Source: Candidatus Peregrinibacteria bacterium CG10_big_fil_rev_8_21_14_0_10_55_24 (GTDB lineage Bacteria; Patescibacteriota; Gracilibacteria; Peribacterales; Peribacteraceae). From it: a stretch of 64,000 nucleotides of DNA. Position numbers and translations under genes: made by a program. Every line of letters starts with the position of its first letter. Position 1 is the stretch's first letter. This document shows, one piece after another, positions 35,156-42,818 of the stretch. Location: NCBI GenBank assembly GCA_002772745.1, contig PFDV01000005.1:1-64000 (forward strand), in the 5' to 3' direction. The notes beneath the pieces were generated by a model, which searched no databases, was not told the DNA's origin, and was given only the letters and a program-made list of their open reading frames with translations.

Positions 35156-37315
35156 ATGGAGTCAAAGGATACACCATACGCTTCCGCCGGCCCGCAACAT
35201 GCGTACATGCCCTCGCAGCCCTATCGTCGCGTATCCGGTCGCATGCATGCGTCGCTTGTTGTTGTTGGCGCAGTGGTGCTTCTCCTTTTTCTGGGATTGA
35301 GCTGGCAGGGGTCACGCCTTGTTCGTGATGCTATTGAAAGCGATGCCATGTCTGTCTTTGAGAAGGAGGTAGACACCATCCAGCGTGCGCTCCAAACCGG
35401 TTTGGAGGACCACGTACAGGTTCTCTACAGCCTTCGTGGACTCTTCCTTGCCAGTGCGCAGGTTGATGCAGAGGAATGGGATGCGTTCGTGCAGGGATTA
35501 GACATCATCCGGCGTTTCCCTGGCATGGCGTTCGTTGCCTATGCAGAGCGCGTTCCTGCCAGTAAGAGATCTCTTTTTGAAGAGCAGCATCGCATTTTCC
35601 CTCCTGAGGAGCGTGACGAATACATGGTGATGACCGTCGTTACTGCCCGAGATCGAGATCTCGCCCTCTTGGGCTGGGATGTTTCAGCGGAGTATGGAGC
35701 ATCGTTCCAGCGTGTCCGCGATGCCGGAGAACTCTCTTCCGTTGGGCGTATGGAACATGGCGATTACCTCTTTGCCCTGCCGGTCTACAGGCAGGGAGAA
35801 GCAACGGATTCCGTCCGGGAGCGTCGCAGTGCACACCAGGGGTTTATTGTGTTGGGGCTACGACCGTCACTTTTTCTCTCTAGCCAGGTCATTCTGCATC
35901 CAGAAAGCGTTACCACACTTGCAGTTTCCCTTCTTGATGAACGTGAGGCACTCCTCTACGAGCAGTCTATTCCTCAAGGGTTTCGTTGCCAGGACATTCT
36001 CCATCCTCTCCAGAGGAGCACATTCCTCCACACGGCGGGGTTGGTATGGATTCTGCGCATCTGCGCTCCTTCTTCGTTCGGGCTCACTGATGCGCAGGTC
36101 AAGTTTCCTCTCCTCCTCTTCCTTGGCGGTGCGGGATTCAGCCTTCTGGTTTTCACGGTGTTCTACCTCATCGTCAATTCCCGCATACGTGCTCTCCGGC
36201 TTGCCGCGCGCATGACGAGCGAGCTGGGGAAATTCCAGCTCGCCGTTCGCCATGCGTCCAACCATATCGTCATTACCGATCCCGATGGTGTGATTCTCTA
36301 TGCCAACCCTGCATCGGAACGGCTTACCGGATACAGCAGGGAGGAGATGCTCGGCCAAACGCCCAAGCTCTGGGGCAAGCAGATGCCCCCGGAGTTCTAC
36401 CAGCGTTTCTGGAAACGCATCAAGGAAGACAGGCTTCCCTTCGACGGCGAGATTCTCAATCGGCGTAAAGATGGAGTTCCCTACGATGCTCTCATTCACG
36501 TTTCTCCCATTTTGGGCCATGAGCAAAAGCTCTTCGGTTTCGTCGGTATTGAGGAAGACATCACCAGTCGCAAACAGCTTGAACGGGCGCGATCGGAATT
36601 CGTCTCCCTTGCTTCACATCAATTGCGCACTCCCCTCACCGCCATGCGTCTGACCATGGATACGTTGCTCTCCGGTGCACTCGGCGCTCTCACGGGCAAT
36701 CAGGAAGCACTCCTGCAGAGAGCCAAAGAGTACGGTGTGCACATGGCGGAGACCATCTTCACGATGCTCACTATTTCCCACGTGGAAGCAGGGAAAGTCA
36801 CTGTTCAGCATTCCGCTGTAGATATCTGTGTACTGTTGCGTGAATTGGAGCGCGAGTACGGCAATGAAATACGTCGCAAAGAGCAACAGTATACCGTGGA
36901 GTGCCCGCCGAATACCGTGCTGCAGACAGACGCGAAATTGCTGAGAGAGGTTTTCGCCAATCTTCTCAGTAATGCTACGAAGTACACACCTGATAGGGGC
37001 AGTATTCGCACAACGATTCGAGAAGAGGATGGGCACCTGCGCATCGATGTCTCCGATACGGGGTATGGTATTCCCGCGCATCAGCAGGATAGGGTCTTCC
37101 ACAAGTTCTTCCGCGGCGAAAATATCATGAAGAGAAGCACCGACGGTACGGGCCTTGGCTTGTACCTGGTGGCGTCGCTCACTACACTGCTCGGTGGGTA
37201 CGCGAGCTTCCAATCGCAGGAAAACGTTGGAACGACCTTCTCACTCTTTCTCCCCCTTACCCCATCTTCTCATGGCAGCAACCCCCGCAGCGGGGAAGAC
37301 CATCCTCATCGCTGA
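35156..37315 (+). CDS. CHASE-PAS sensor histidine kinase
   Basis: A 719-residue hybrid-free sensor kinase. First membrane helix about 33-50; extracytoplasmic CHASE-type domain (about 75-300, with FPGMAFVAYAERVP); second helix 317-340; PAS domain (about 360-472, ITDPDGVILYANPASERLTGYSREEMLG). HisKA has H488 in ASHQLRTPL. HATPase has N box NLLSNATKY (602-610), DTGYGIP (634-640) and GTGLGLY (664-670). The ligand is unknown; CHASE domains bind small extracellular molecules. TATAAT (35124-35129) lies 26 nt upstream. The response regulator overlaps its last 44 bp. Confidence 0.93.
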   Translation: MESKDTPYASAGPQHAYMPSQPYRRVSGRMHASLVVVGAVVLLLFLGLSWQGSRLVRDAIESDAMSVFEKEVDTIQRALQTGLEDHVQVLYSLRGLFLASAQVDAEEWDAFVQGLDIIRRFPGMAFVAYAERVPASKRSLFEEQHRIFPPEERDEYMVMTVVTARDRDLALLGWDVSAEYGASFQRVRDAGELSSVGRMEHGDYLFALPVYRQGEATDSVRERRSAHQGFIVLGLRPSLFLSSQVILHPESVTTLAVSLLDEREALLYEQSIPQGFRCQDILHPLQRSTFLHTAGLVWILRICAPSSFGLTDAQVKFPLLLFLGGAGFSLLVFTVFYLIVNSRIRALRLAARMTSELGKFQLAVRHASNHIVITDPDGVILYANPASERLTGYSREEMLGQTPKLWGKQMPPEFYQRFWKRIKEDRLPFDGEILNRRKDGVPYDALIHVSPILGHEQKLFGFVGIEEDITSRKQLERARSEFVSLASHQLRTPLTAMRLTMDTLLSGALGALTGNQEALLQRAKEYGVHMAETIFTMLTISHVEAGKVTVQHSAVDICVLLRELEREYGNEIRRKEQQYTVECPPNTVLQTDAKLLREVFANLLSNATKYTPDRGSIRTTIREEDGHLRIDVSDTGYGIPAHQQDRVFHKFFRGENIMKRSTDGTGLGLYLVASLTTLLGGYASFQSQENVGTTFSLFLPLTPSSHGSNPRSGEDHPHR

Positions 37316-37649
37316 GGACGAGGACTTCATCGCAAATCTGTACAAGGTCAACTTGGAGAAGCATGGTGTCCGCGTTCTCACCGTTGGTGACGGCAATGAG
37401 GCCATTGCTGCAATCGACAGCGCACAGCCAGATCTCGTTCTCTTAGATCTCCTCATGCCCGATGTTGACGGATTCCAGGTACTCGATCACATTCGCAAGA
37501 AACAGTACGCTTTCCCTGTGGTGATTCTCACCAATCTCAGTCAGGAGATCGATAAGCAAAAGTGTGAGGAACTGGGGGCCAAGGATTTCTTCGTGAAGAG
37601 CGACCTCTCCGTTGAGGAGCTCTGGGAGAGGATCTGTGGGTATCTCTAA
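37272..37649 (+). CDS. Single-domain response regulator
   Basis: A 125-residue receiver domain without an output domain. Acidic pocket AEDED (14-18), phosphoacceptor Asp in VLLDLLMPDVDGF, switch Thr in VVILTNLS and Lys in KDFFVKSD. It overlaps the kinase gene by 44 bp and is surely its partner. With no DNA-binding domain it probably acts by protein contact. Confidence 0.92.
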   Translation: MAATPAAGKTILIAEDEDFIANLYKVNLEKHGVRVLTVGDGNEAIAAIDSAQPDLVLLDLLMPDVDGFQVLDHIRKKQYAFPVVILTNLSQEIDKQKCEELGAKDFFVKSDLSVEELWERICGYL

Positions 37650-37661
37650 TGGTTCCTCTGC

Positions 37662-38015
37662 TTAAGGATTTTTCTCTTGAGGATGCTTCTCCTGTTTCCA
37701 TGCGTGGCTGGAAAGGCCGAAGTGTGCTTTGAGTAGACCAATGGCGTCTGCCACGCTGGTATCAACCCGGTGCAGCATTTGCTGTTGAGCGATATTGAGC
37801 TTGCCTCCCTGCTGGTCGAGAAGCATCTCCGTATGCCATTTCACGCTGGTGAGCTGATCATCCACCTGATGGAAGATCTTGGCGAAGACTGCGTTCTTTT
37901 GCCGTTCATTTTCGATGAGCGCGTGGAGCCTGCGTCCCTGCCATGTGAGCGCCAGGAGCGTTCCCAGTGCAAAGGCGGCTGCGCCAATGAGTACGATGAC
38001 GATTCCGGTATTCAT
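37662..38015 (-). CDS. Membrane-anchored HisKA-like (DHp) protein without kinase domain
   Basis: A 117-residue protein: one membrane helix (4-24), a short helix, then HQVDDQLTSVKWHTEMLL (from His49) and a second long helix (LNIAQQQMLHRVDTSVADAIGLL). The first stretch aligns with the kinase H box HELRTPLTAIKxxxELL: His is kept, but the Pro is replaced by Gln and no HATPase follows. It may be a decoy or phosphotransfer-like partner of the adjacent kinase (inference). TATAAT (38028-38023) ends 7 nt before ATG 38015. Confidence 0.6.
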   Translation of the reverse strand: MNTGIVIVLIGAAAFALGTLLALTWQGRRLHALIENERQKNAVFAKIFHQVDDQLTSVKWHTEMLLDQQGGKLNIAQQQMLHRVDTSVADAIGLLKAHFGLSSHAWKQEKHPQEKNP

Positions 38016-38169
38016 TTGCTCTATTATAGCATAATTTGGTGAGAAATCGCAATTCCATTCAATTGGAGCCACCGAGTACCTGTTGCCAATGGCTTATGGA
38101 TACCCCTAGAGTGCCCACATCATCTTCGTCGACATCACGCTCGCGCTCCTCATTCTTTTCATCTTCGCG

Positions 38170-38655
38170 ATGGCGATGACTGCTGTCTGCGCGCTATGGT
38201 CGCGCGTGCCGTTCGTGCCGACATCCGGCGCCATTGCGCGGACGATGATCCGCGAAGCACATCTGCGTCCTGGGGACAAAGTGTACGATTTGGGTGCCGG
38301 TGACGGACGTCTGCTCATCTTGGCCCAACGGGAGGAACCGACGATCACTGCCATTGGCTTCGAGATCGTACCAGTCGTGTGGTTCTTCGCTCAGGTGCGT
38401 ATTCTCCTTGCGCGCAGTTCTGCGCGCGTGTACCTGAAGAATTCATTTCGTCAGGATCTACAGGATGCGGATTGTATCCTCCTCTACCTCATTCCCGCTG
38501 TCCTCAAAACACTTGCCTTGAAGTTTGATCGAGAACTCAAGCCGGGAACCCGTGTCATCTCCCATGCGTTCTCGCTTCCTGGGCGCCCGGCAACACGGGA
38601 AGTCCTTGTCCCCAGGCGTTTTGGGAAGTCCAAAGTGTACGTCTATGAATGGTGA
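38170..38655 (+). CDS. Class I SAM-dependent methyltransferase, membrane-anchored
   Basis: A protein of at least 161 residues with SAM motif I KVYDLGAGDGRLL, an acidic loop GFEIVPVVW, LKNSFRQDLQDADCILLYLIP, and a Pro-rich RVPFVPTSGAIARTMI stretch typical of a small CPR methyltransferase family. The first ATG (38170) cuts through a hydrophobic segment. The frame stays open upstream to the TAG at 38107 and would add FVDITLALLILFIFA, completing a membrane helix, but no ATG/GTG/TTG is there. TTGCCA-N18-TAGAGT (38083-38112) points to initiation near ATC 38119 or 38122. The 3' end overlaps convergent comEC by 101 bp. Confidence 0.85.
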   Translation: MAMTAVCALWSRVPFVPTSGAIARTMIREAHLRPGDKVYDLGAGDGRLLILAQREEPTITAIGFEIVPVVWFFAQVRILLARSSARVYLKNSFRQDLQDADCILLYLIPAVLKTLALKFDRELKPGTRVISHAFSLPGRPATREVLVPRRFGKSKVYVYEW

Positions 38656-40111
38656 GAAGCACGACAGAGATCAGACATCCATAGTAGACGCAGACGATAC
38701 TCGCAGAGAGTACAGGGATGGGGATGGCTGCCCCCGGCAGCGCCGAGAGTGTCTTTGCGACAACGATTACCCACTCGAGAAACGCCCAACCGATGAATGC
38801 GAAAAGTTGCCCCAGGGGGAACCACAGGAAGCTTAAGAGGATTCCGGTGAATCCCAGTAGCATGGCGATAGGGATGGCAGGGATCGCAAGCATGTTGGCG
38901 AGTGGAGCGATGAGCGATAGTCGTCCAAAGGTCACTGCTGCCAAGGGGACCACGGCGATTTGTGCCGCAACGGTTGCCAGGAGCGCCTCGCGGATGCTCA
39001 GGATTTTTGGAATTCTCGAGAAGAGCGGTTCAAGAATTGGGGAGAGCTCCGCCAAGCCGATGACTGCGAGAAATGAGAACTGAAATCCAACATCGTACCA
39101 GAGCATCATCGGGTTCGCCGCGAGCATGATGGCGAGTGTCCAGAGGATCATGAGTCGCATCTGTGGAACGCGCTCGCTCTGAAGGGCTATGAGCCCCAGA
39201 ATTCCCATAATGCTCGCACGCACGACCGCGGCGCTTGCACCCACAAAGACGGCAAAGAGCACGATAGCCGTAACGGCCGGGAGCAAGCGCCACTTGAGCG
39301 GCAGCCAGAAGAGGAGTCCGCCAATCACAGTGATGACAATGGTGATGTTGTATCCAGAAATTGCGATGATGTGCGTGAGTCCGGATCGGTTGAAGTCCTC
39401 CGTTAAATGCTCAGGGATTCCGCGCCGCGATCCCGTGAGCAATCCCGCAAGAAACGACGCATGCGGTTCGCTGTAGATGCGGTTGATCTGTTGTTCGAAG
39501 CGTTCCTTGGTTGTGTAGAGCGTTGCGAAGAGCACGTTGCCCCTCCATTGTCCCGTCCCCTCCGTTGCAGCCCATGCCATGATGCTCTGCACGTCAAAGC
39601 GTGCCAGGTAATGATCGTAGCGGAACGTATCGATTGGTGTGGGTTTCTCCAGTGCTCCTCGTATGATCATTTCATCGCCGTAACGGTACTGCGGCCATCC
39701 ACTGTGGTCAGAAGCGAGTACGCGACCCGTGAGTCCCGTAATTGTGATACCCGATGCCGTTGTGAGTTCCCGGACAGCAACGGTGTACTTTGTCTGCATC
39801 GGGCGACGATCCGGTTCCTCCACAATCGTGCCGAGGATCGTCACCTTCCCCTGATCTGCATACCAGTCGATGGTCGTGGGGTTTGGTACGTGTGTCACTC
39901 GTGCGACGCTCAGGAAAGCGAGCCCAATGCCGAGACATGTCGCCAGGACAGGCCCGCGCAGCTTCCGTGCGGTGCATGCATGAAGTGCAACTACGCTCAG
40001 GAGTATCCATGCGATACGCGGATACCGCGCACACTGCCACCACTGCAGACAGAATATAGATGTGACGTACGTGCCGAGGAAGACGTAGGAAATACGCTCA
40101 GGATGGATCAT
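38555..40111 (-). CDS. comEC: ComEC/Rec2 family DNA uptake channel
   Basis: A 518-residue polytopic protein of the ComEC competence family, which moves single-stranded DNA across the inner membrane. The N-terminal OB-like DUF4131 part (TILGTIVEEPDRRP) is followed by the channel signature SGLTHIIAISGYNITIV and about ten helices. The C-terminal metallo-beta-lactamase domain of longer ComEC proteins is missing. The last 33 residues are coded inside the convergent methyltransferase gene. ATG 40111 overlaps the rsmA 3' end by 14 bp. Confidence 0.9.
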   Translation of the reverse strand: MIHPERISYVFLGTYVTSIFCLQWWQCARYPRIAWILLSVVALHACTARKLRGPVLATCLGIGLAFLSVARVTHVPNPTTIDWYADQGKVTILGTIVEEPDRRPMQTKYTVAVRELTTASGITITGLTGRVLASDHSGWPQYRYGDEMIIRGALEKPTPIDTFRYDHYLARFDVQSIMAWAATEGTGQWRGNVLFATLYTTKERFEQQINRIYSEPHASFLAGLLTGSRRGIPEHLTEDFNRSGLTHIIAISGYNITIVITVIGGLLFWLPLKWRLLPAVTAIVLFAVFVGASAAVVRASIMGILGLIALQSERVPQMRLMILWTLAIMLAANPMMLWYDVGFQFSFLAVIGLAELSPILEPLFSRIPKILSIREALLATVAAQIAVVPLAAVTFGRLSLIAPLANMLAIPAIPIAMLLGFTGILLSFLWFPLGQLFAFIGWAFLEWVIVVAKTLSALPGAAIPIPVLSASIVCVYYGCLISVVLLTIHRRTLWTSQNAWGQGLPVLPGAQEARTHGR

Positions 40112-40934
40112 GAGACCTATCCTCGCCGAAAATCTCCGCCAGGCGAATCCACTCTGCAATACTGAGTGTCTGCGGACGCCGGGAAGCCGCTACAGAAGCG
40201 CGTTCCAGGCGTTCCATGCCCCCGGGGAACGCCCCCAGGGTATTCCTGAGCATCTTCCTCTTCTGACCGAAGGCGATCTTGGTCAGGCGGAAAATCTCGT
40301 TGAGGATTTGCGTAGAGGTAAGGGGCGCAGAAAAGCATTCGATGTGGAGCACGGCGGAATCCACCTTGGGTGGCGGCAGAAAACTCTGCGGGGGTACCAG
40401 GGCAATGATGTTGGGTGTTCCGAAGAGCCCTACGAGAATGGTGAGGAGACCCGCGTTCTCTGTATCGCAGATCTTCTCAGCAACTTCGCGTTGGATGAGG
40501 AGGGTCATACTCTGGGGCGTTGTCGCGGACTCTAAAAACGCGTGTCGCAGCAGTGGGGACGTGATGTGGTAGGGGATGTTGGCGACGATTTTGTAGGGGT
40601 CTTTTGGAAAGGGAACGTGGAGAGCATTCTCGTGAATGAGCGTCAGGTTCGTTGGTGCATCGGTGTGCTGAGTGACGAATTGCATGAGGAGCGGGAGCAT
40701 GCGTTCATCGAGCTCAATGGCTGTGACGTGCTTGGATTGTTTGAGCAGTTCGCGTGTGAGTGCACCAATGCCGGGACCGATTTCGACGACATGATCCTGC
40801 GTAGTGAGGTGGGCAGCTTCCACAATGCGTTGGAGCACGGATGCGTCCGTGAGGAAGTGCTGCCCGAGATCGGTATTGAGCTTGAGCCCATGCCGAGAGC
40901 AGAACTGCCGGATTTCCTGCGCGAGATCCGCCAT
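40098..40934 (-). CDS. rsmA: 16S rRNA (adenine1518-N6/adenine1519-N6)-dimethyltransferase
   Basis: A 278-residue KsgA/RsmA enzyme that dimethylates two adenines in helix 45 of 16S rRNA. Motifs: LGQHFLTDASVLQRIV, VVEIGPGIGALTREL (SAM motif I), TAIELDERM, and the catalytic NIPYHITSPLLRHAF. The C-terminal helical domain has FGQKRKMLRNTLG. ATG 40934 starts at the family N-terminus; an upstream frame to 40985 is also open. Divergent from the first attenuator. Confidence 0.95.
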   Translation of the reverse strand: MADLAQEIRQFCSRHGLKLNTDLGQHFLTDASVLQRIVEAAHLTTQDHVVEIGPGIGALTRELLKQSKHVTAIELDERMLPLLMQFVTQHTDAPTNLTLIHENALHVPFPKDPYKIVANIPYHITSPLLRHAFLESATTPQSMTLLIQREVAEKICDTENAGLLTILVGLFGTPNIIALVPPQSFLPPPKVDSAVLHIECFSAPLTSTQILNEIFRLTKIAFGQKRKMLRNTLGAFPGGMERLERASVAASRRPQTLSIAEWIRLAEIFGEDRSHDPS

Positions 40935-40943
40935 AGGGAGAGC

Positions 40944-40971
40944 TTGACAGTGCTTGCGATACGAGTAAAGT
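40944..40971 (+). promoter_or_regulatory. Promoter of attenuator 1
   Basis: TTGACA (40944-40949), 16-nt spacer, TAAAGT (40966-40971). The -10 ends 12 nt before the leader-peptide ATG, so the leader mRNA should carry almost no 5' UTR. Confidence 0.6.
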
Positions 40972-40983
40972 GACATCACTTTC

Positions 40984-41049
40984 ATGTCTGCTCAGGTGTT
41001 CTTCTTTGGCTTCTATGCGTTCCCGTTTTGCGCGGGGACGGAAGCCTAA
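40984..41049 (+). CDS. Phe-rich leader peptide 1 (attenuator)
   Basis: A 21-codon ORF, MSAQV-FFFGFYAFPF-CAGTEA, stop TAA 41047-41049. Six Phe and one Tyr lie within ten codons. The coding region forms the 1:2 hairpin: GGCTTC (41008-41013) with GAAGCC (41041-41046), CGTTCCCG with CGGGGACG inside. GCGCGGGGA (41030-41038) can instead pair with TCCCCACGC (41084-41092), which overlaps the terminator stem. This is the classical layout of an amino-acid attenuator sensing Phe/Tyr-tRNA charging. It is homologous to leader 2. Confidence 0.78.
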   Translation: MSAQVFFFGFYAFPFCAGTEA

Positions 41050-41078
41050 TACCTGAGTGAATCCGTATTTTCCTAGGC

Positions 41079-41107
41079 AACCCTCCCCACGCAGCGGCGA
41101 AGGTTTT
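41079..41107 (+). terminator. Attenuator 1 terminator
   Basis: AACC..TC pairs with GA..GGTT around ccccacgcagcggc, followed by seven T (41102-41110 region). Weaker than terminators 2 and 3, but at the same place between leader ORF and gene. Confidence 0.6.
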
Positions 41108-41129
41108 TTTCGCATTCCGCTTTCCTCCC

Positions 41130-41423
41130 ATGTCTCTCAACACTCCCGATCGTTTTGATCCTCCTCCTTCCCTCAATGGGAAACCCATAGCACTTCCTCT
41201 GGTTGAGGCCATAGCCGAAGTGTACTCACGTGCAGGCAGAACGCTCCGCATTGCCGGCAGAGAGGTTCCCACGTTCCGTGAGGCAGCGATGCGCGTTCAG
41301 CGCCTCAGCGAACTCGCTCGCTCGGGGCTTGCCATACAAGTTGAAGATGTTTTGGGAGAGAGCGGCAGCAGTCATTACACCGTGACGGATCTCGATACCC
41401 GTCTCCTCAGTGGCATCGAATGA
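41130..41423 (+). CDS. Unknown small protein under Phe attenuator
   Basis: A 97-residue protein, starting MSLNTPDRFDPPPSLNGKP; the rest is likely helical (PLVEAIAEVYSRAGRTLRI, REAAMRVQRLSELARSG). I do not recognise a domain and it is not an obvious chorismate mutase. Its position after a Phe/Tyr-rich attenuator and just upstream of DAHP synthase suggests a role in aromatic amino acid supply or its control (inference). Leader ORF 2 starts 11 bp after its stop, so attenuator 2 may be internal to one transcript. Confidence 0.6.
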   Translation: MSLNTPDRFDPPPSLNGKPIALPLVEAIAEVYSRAGRTLRIAGREVPTFREAAMRVQRLSELARSGLAIQVEDVLGESGSSHYTVTDLDTRLLSGIE

Positions 41424-41433
41424 TTCTCTGACC

Positions 41434-41514
41434 ATGTCTCACCATTCCTTCCTCTTCGGCTTCTCCTTCGTCCCGTATCGTGCGGGGGACGAGCCGTATG
41501 ATCCTCTGTTCTAG
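41434..41514 (+). CDS. Phe/Tyr-rich leader peptide 2 (attenuator)
   Basis: A 26-codon ORF beginning MSHH-SFLFGFSFVPYRAGDEP and ending YDPLF, stop TAG. Five Phe and two Tyr. It aligns with leader 1 (F-x-F-G-F...P-F/Y-x-A-G-x-E). The 1:2 hairpin pairs CGGCT (41457-41461) with AGCCG (41492-41496) and CGTCCC with GGGACG. The antiterminator is CGTGCGGGGGA (41479-41489) with TCCCCCACGCG (41532-41542), 10 of 11 positions paired. It precedes DAHP synthase, whose pathway makes Phe and Tyr. Confidence 0.82.
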   Translation: MSHHSFLFGFSFVPYRAGDEPYDPLF

Positions 41515-41529
41515 AATGGATTGTAGGTT

Positions 41530-41557
41530 CCTCCCCCACGCGGCGGAGGTGTTTTTT
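41530..41557 (+). terminator. Attenuator 2 terminator
   Basis: CCTCC-cccacgcggc-GGAGG followed by TGTTTTTT, 20 nt before the DAHP synthase start. Confidence 0.75.
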
Positions 41558-41576
41558 CTATTTTCCCCTTTCTACC

Positions 41577-42626
41577 ATGATTATCACTCTCGATCCCAAA
41601 CTCGATTCCCGATGTGCAATTGCCAGGCAGGAGGCCATTGAAGCAGTTGCTTGTGAACATGGGTTGAAGGTGCATCCTGTGTACGGTGCAAACAAGACAC
41701 TTCTCTGCATTGTCGGAGAATTCAACGGGCAGTACAGCACTCTGTTGGATAATTTCCAGGCGATGGAGGGAGTGGAATCCGTCCATCAGGTTATGGAACC
41801 GTACAAGCTTGCAGGTAGAACCTCCCATCCAGACAACACTATTGTTGAGGTCGGTTCAGTTTGTATTGGTAACGGTTCGCTCACACACATTGCTGGTCCA
41901 TGTGCAGTGGAAAGTGAACAGCAAATACGAGACATTGCTCATGCGGTTCACAATGCTGGTGGACATATATTGCGTGGCGGAGCATTCAAACCTCGCACCA
42001 GCCCGTACAGCTTCCAAGGGTTGGGTGAAGATGGCCTCAAAATGCTTCGTGATGCCGGCGAGGAAGTTGGCATGCCTACGGTGACCGAAGTGTTGGATAC
42101 GCGCGATGTTCCTCTTGTGGCTGAGCATGCAGATATGTTGCAAATCGGTGCCCGTAACATGCAAAATTTCGGGCTCCTAAAAGAGGTTGGAGAAACGGGC
42201 ATGCCTGTTCTTCTCAAGCGTGGTATGAGCGCGAGGATCGTGGATCTTCTTATGTCTGCGGAGTACGTTCTCTCCCGCCGAAATGGTACAAGCAACGTCG
42301 TTCTCTGTGAGCGTGGTGTCACCGGATTTGATACGCAAACGCGCAACCAAATTGATATGAGCGCCATCCCCGTGCTCCACAATCTGACACACTTACCTGT
42401 TGTTCTTGATCCTAGTCATGCTGTCGGTGTGCGGGAGTACATCCCTTCCATGGCACTGGCGGGTGTTGCTGCCGGTGCGGACGGCGTTCATGTAGAGGTG
42501 CATACGCATCCAGAACAGGCGTTCTCCGATGGTAAACAGTCGCTGATTCCCGAGCAGTATGCGCAACTCGTTGAGCGCATGGGGGTGATCCACAGCGCCG
42601 TTCGCGATCTCTACGTGCGACATTGA
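41577..42626 (+). CDS. aroF: 3-deoxy-7-phosphoheptulonate (DAHP) synthase, class I-beta with N-terminal regulatory domain
   Basis: Condenses PEP and erythrose-4-phosphate in the first step of aromatic synthesis. The 349-residue protein has an N-terminal ferredoxin-like domain (about 1-80) as in the Thermotoga-type enzyme, then the barrel: IAGPCAVESEQQI, LRGGAFKPRTSPYSFQGLG, TEVLDTRDVPLVAEHADMLQIGARNMQNF, LLKRG, LCERGVTGFDTQTRN, LPVVLDPSHAVG and GVHVEVHTHPEQAFSDGKQSL. All metal and PEP-site motifs appear intact. Expression is probably set by attenuator 2. Confidence 0.95.
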   Translation: MIITLDPKLDSRCAIARQEAIEAVACEHGLKVHPVYGANKTLLCIVGEFNGQYSTLLDNFQAMEGVESVHQVMEPYKLAGRTSHPDNTIVEVGSVCIGNGSLTHIAGPCAVESEQQIRDIAHAVHNAGGHILRGGAFKPRTSPYSFQGLGEDGLKMLRDAGEEVGMPTVTEVLDTRDVPLVAEHADMLQIGARNMQNFGLLKEVGETGMPVLLKRGMSARIVDLLMSAEYVLSRRNGTSNVVLCERGVTGFDTQTRNQIDMSAIPVLHNLTHLPVVLDPSHAVGVREYIPSMALAGVAAGADGVHVEVHTHPEQAFSDGKQSLIPEQYAQLVERMGVIHSAVRDLYVRH

Positions 42627-42651
42627 CGTAGACTCGTCTGTTTCCTACACT
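42623..42651 (+). promoter_or_regulatory. Promoter of attenuator 3
   Basis: TTGACG (42623-42628, overlapping the aroF stop), 17-nt spacer, TACACT (42646-42651). It ends 10 nt before the leader ATG. Confidence 0.65.
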
Positions 42652-42661
42652 TGCAATCCAC

Positions 42662-42733
42662 ATGCTTCTGGCTCAGTTCAACACTGGCACCTCCACACCG
42701 CCGCCGCGAGCGGGGAGGGTGCCGTGTGCCTAA
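42662..42733 (+). CDS. Pro-rich leader peptide 3 (attenuator of proB)
   Basis: A 23-codon ORF beginning MLLAQFNTGTST-PPP-RAG and ending RVPCA, stop TAA. Three consecutive CCG Pro codons plus a fourth. The 1:2 hairpin pairs GGCACC (42686-42691) with GGTGCC (42718-42723), TCC with GGA and CCGC with GCGG; the Pro codons sit in its 5' arm. GGGGAGGG (42712-42719) can instead pair with CCCTCCCC (42763-42770) in the terminator. It shares the P-x-R-A-G core with leader 2 but has swapped Phe for Pro, matching the proline enzyme downstream. Confidence 0.82.
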   Translation: MLLAQFNTGTSTPPPRAGRVPCA

Positions 42734-42760
42734 TGGCATGAGCGAATTTCGTTCGTAAAG

Positions 42761-42796
42761 CCCCCTCCCCACGCAGATTCCCCGGAGGGGGTTTTT
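42761..42796 (+). terminator. Attenuator 3 terminator
   Basis: CCCCCTCC-ccacgcagattcccc-GGAGGGGG followed by TTTTT, 23 nt before proB. Confidence 0.8.
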
Positions 42797-42818
42797 GTAT
42801 TTTTTTCTCTTCCCTATC

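Noticed and set aside
41130..41423. Chorismate mutase assignment for the 97-residue protein
   Set aside because: Context is suggestive but the catalytic Arg/Lys/Glu pattern of AroQ is not visible.
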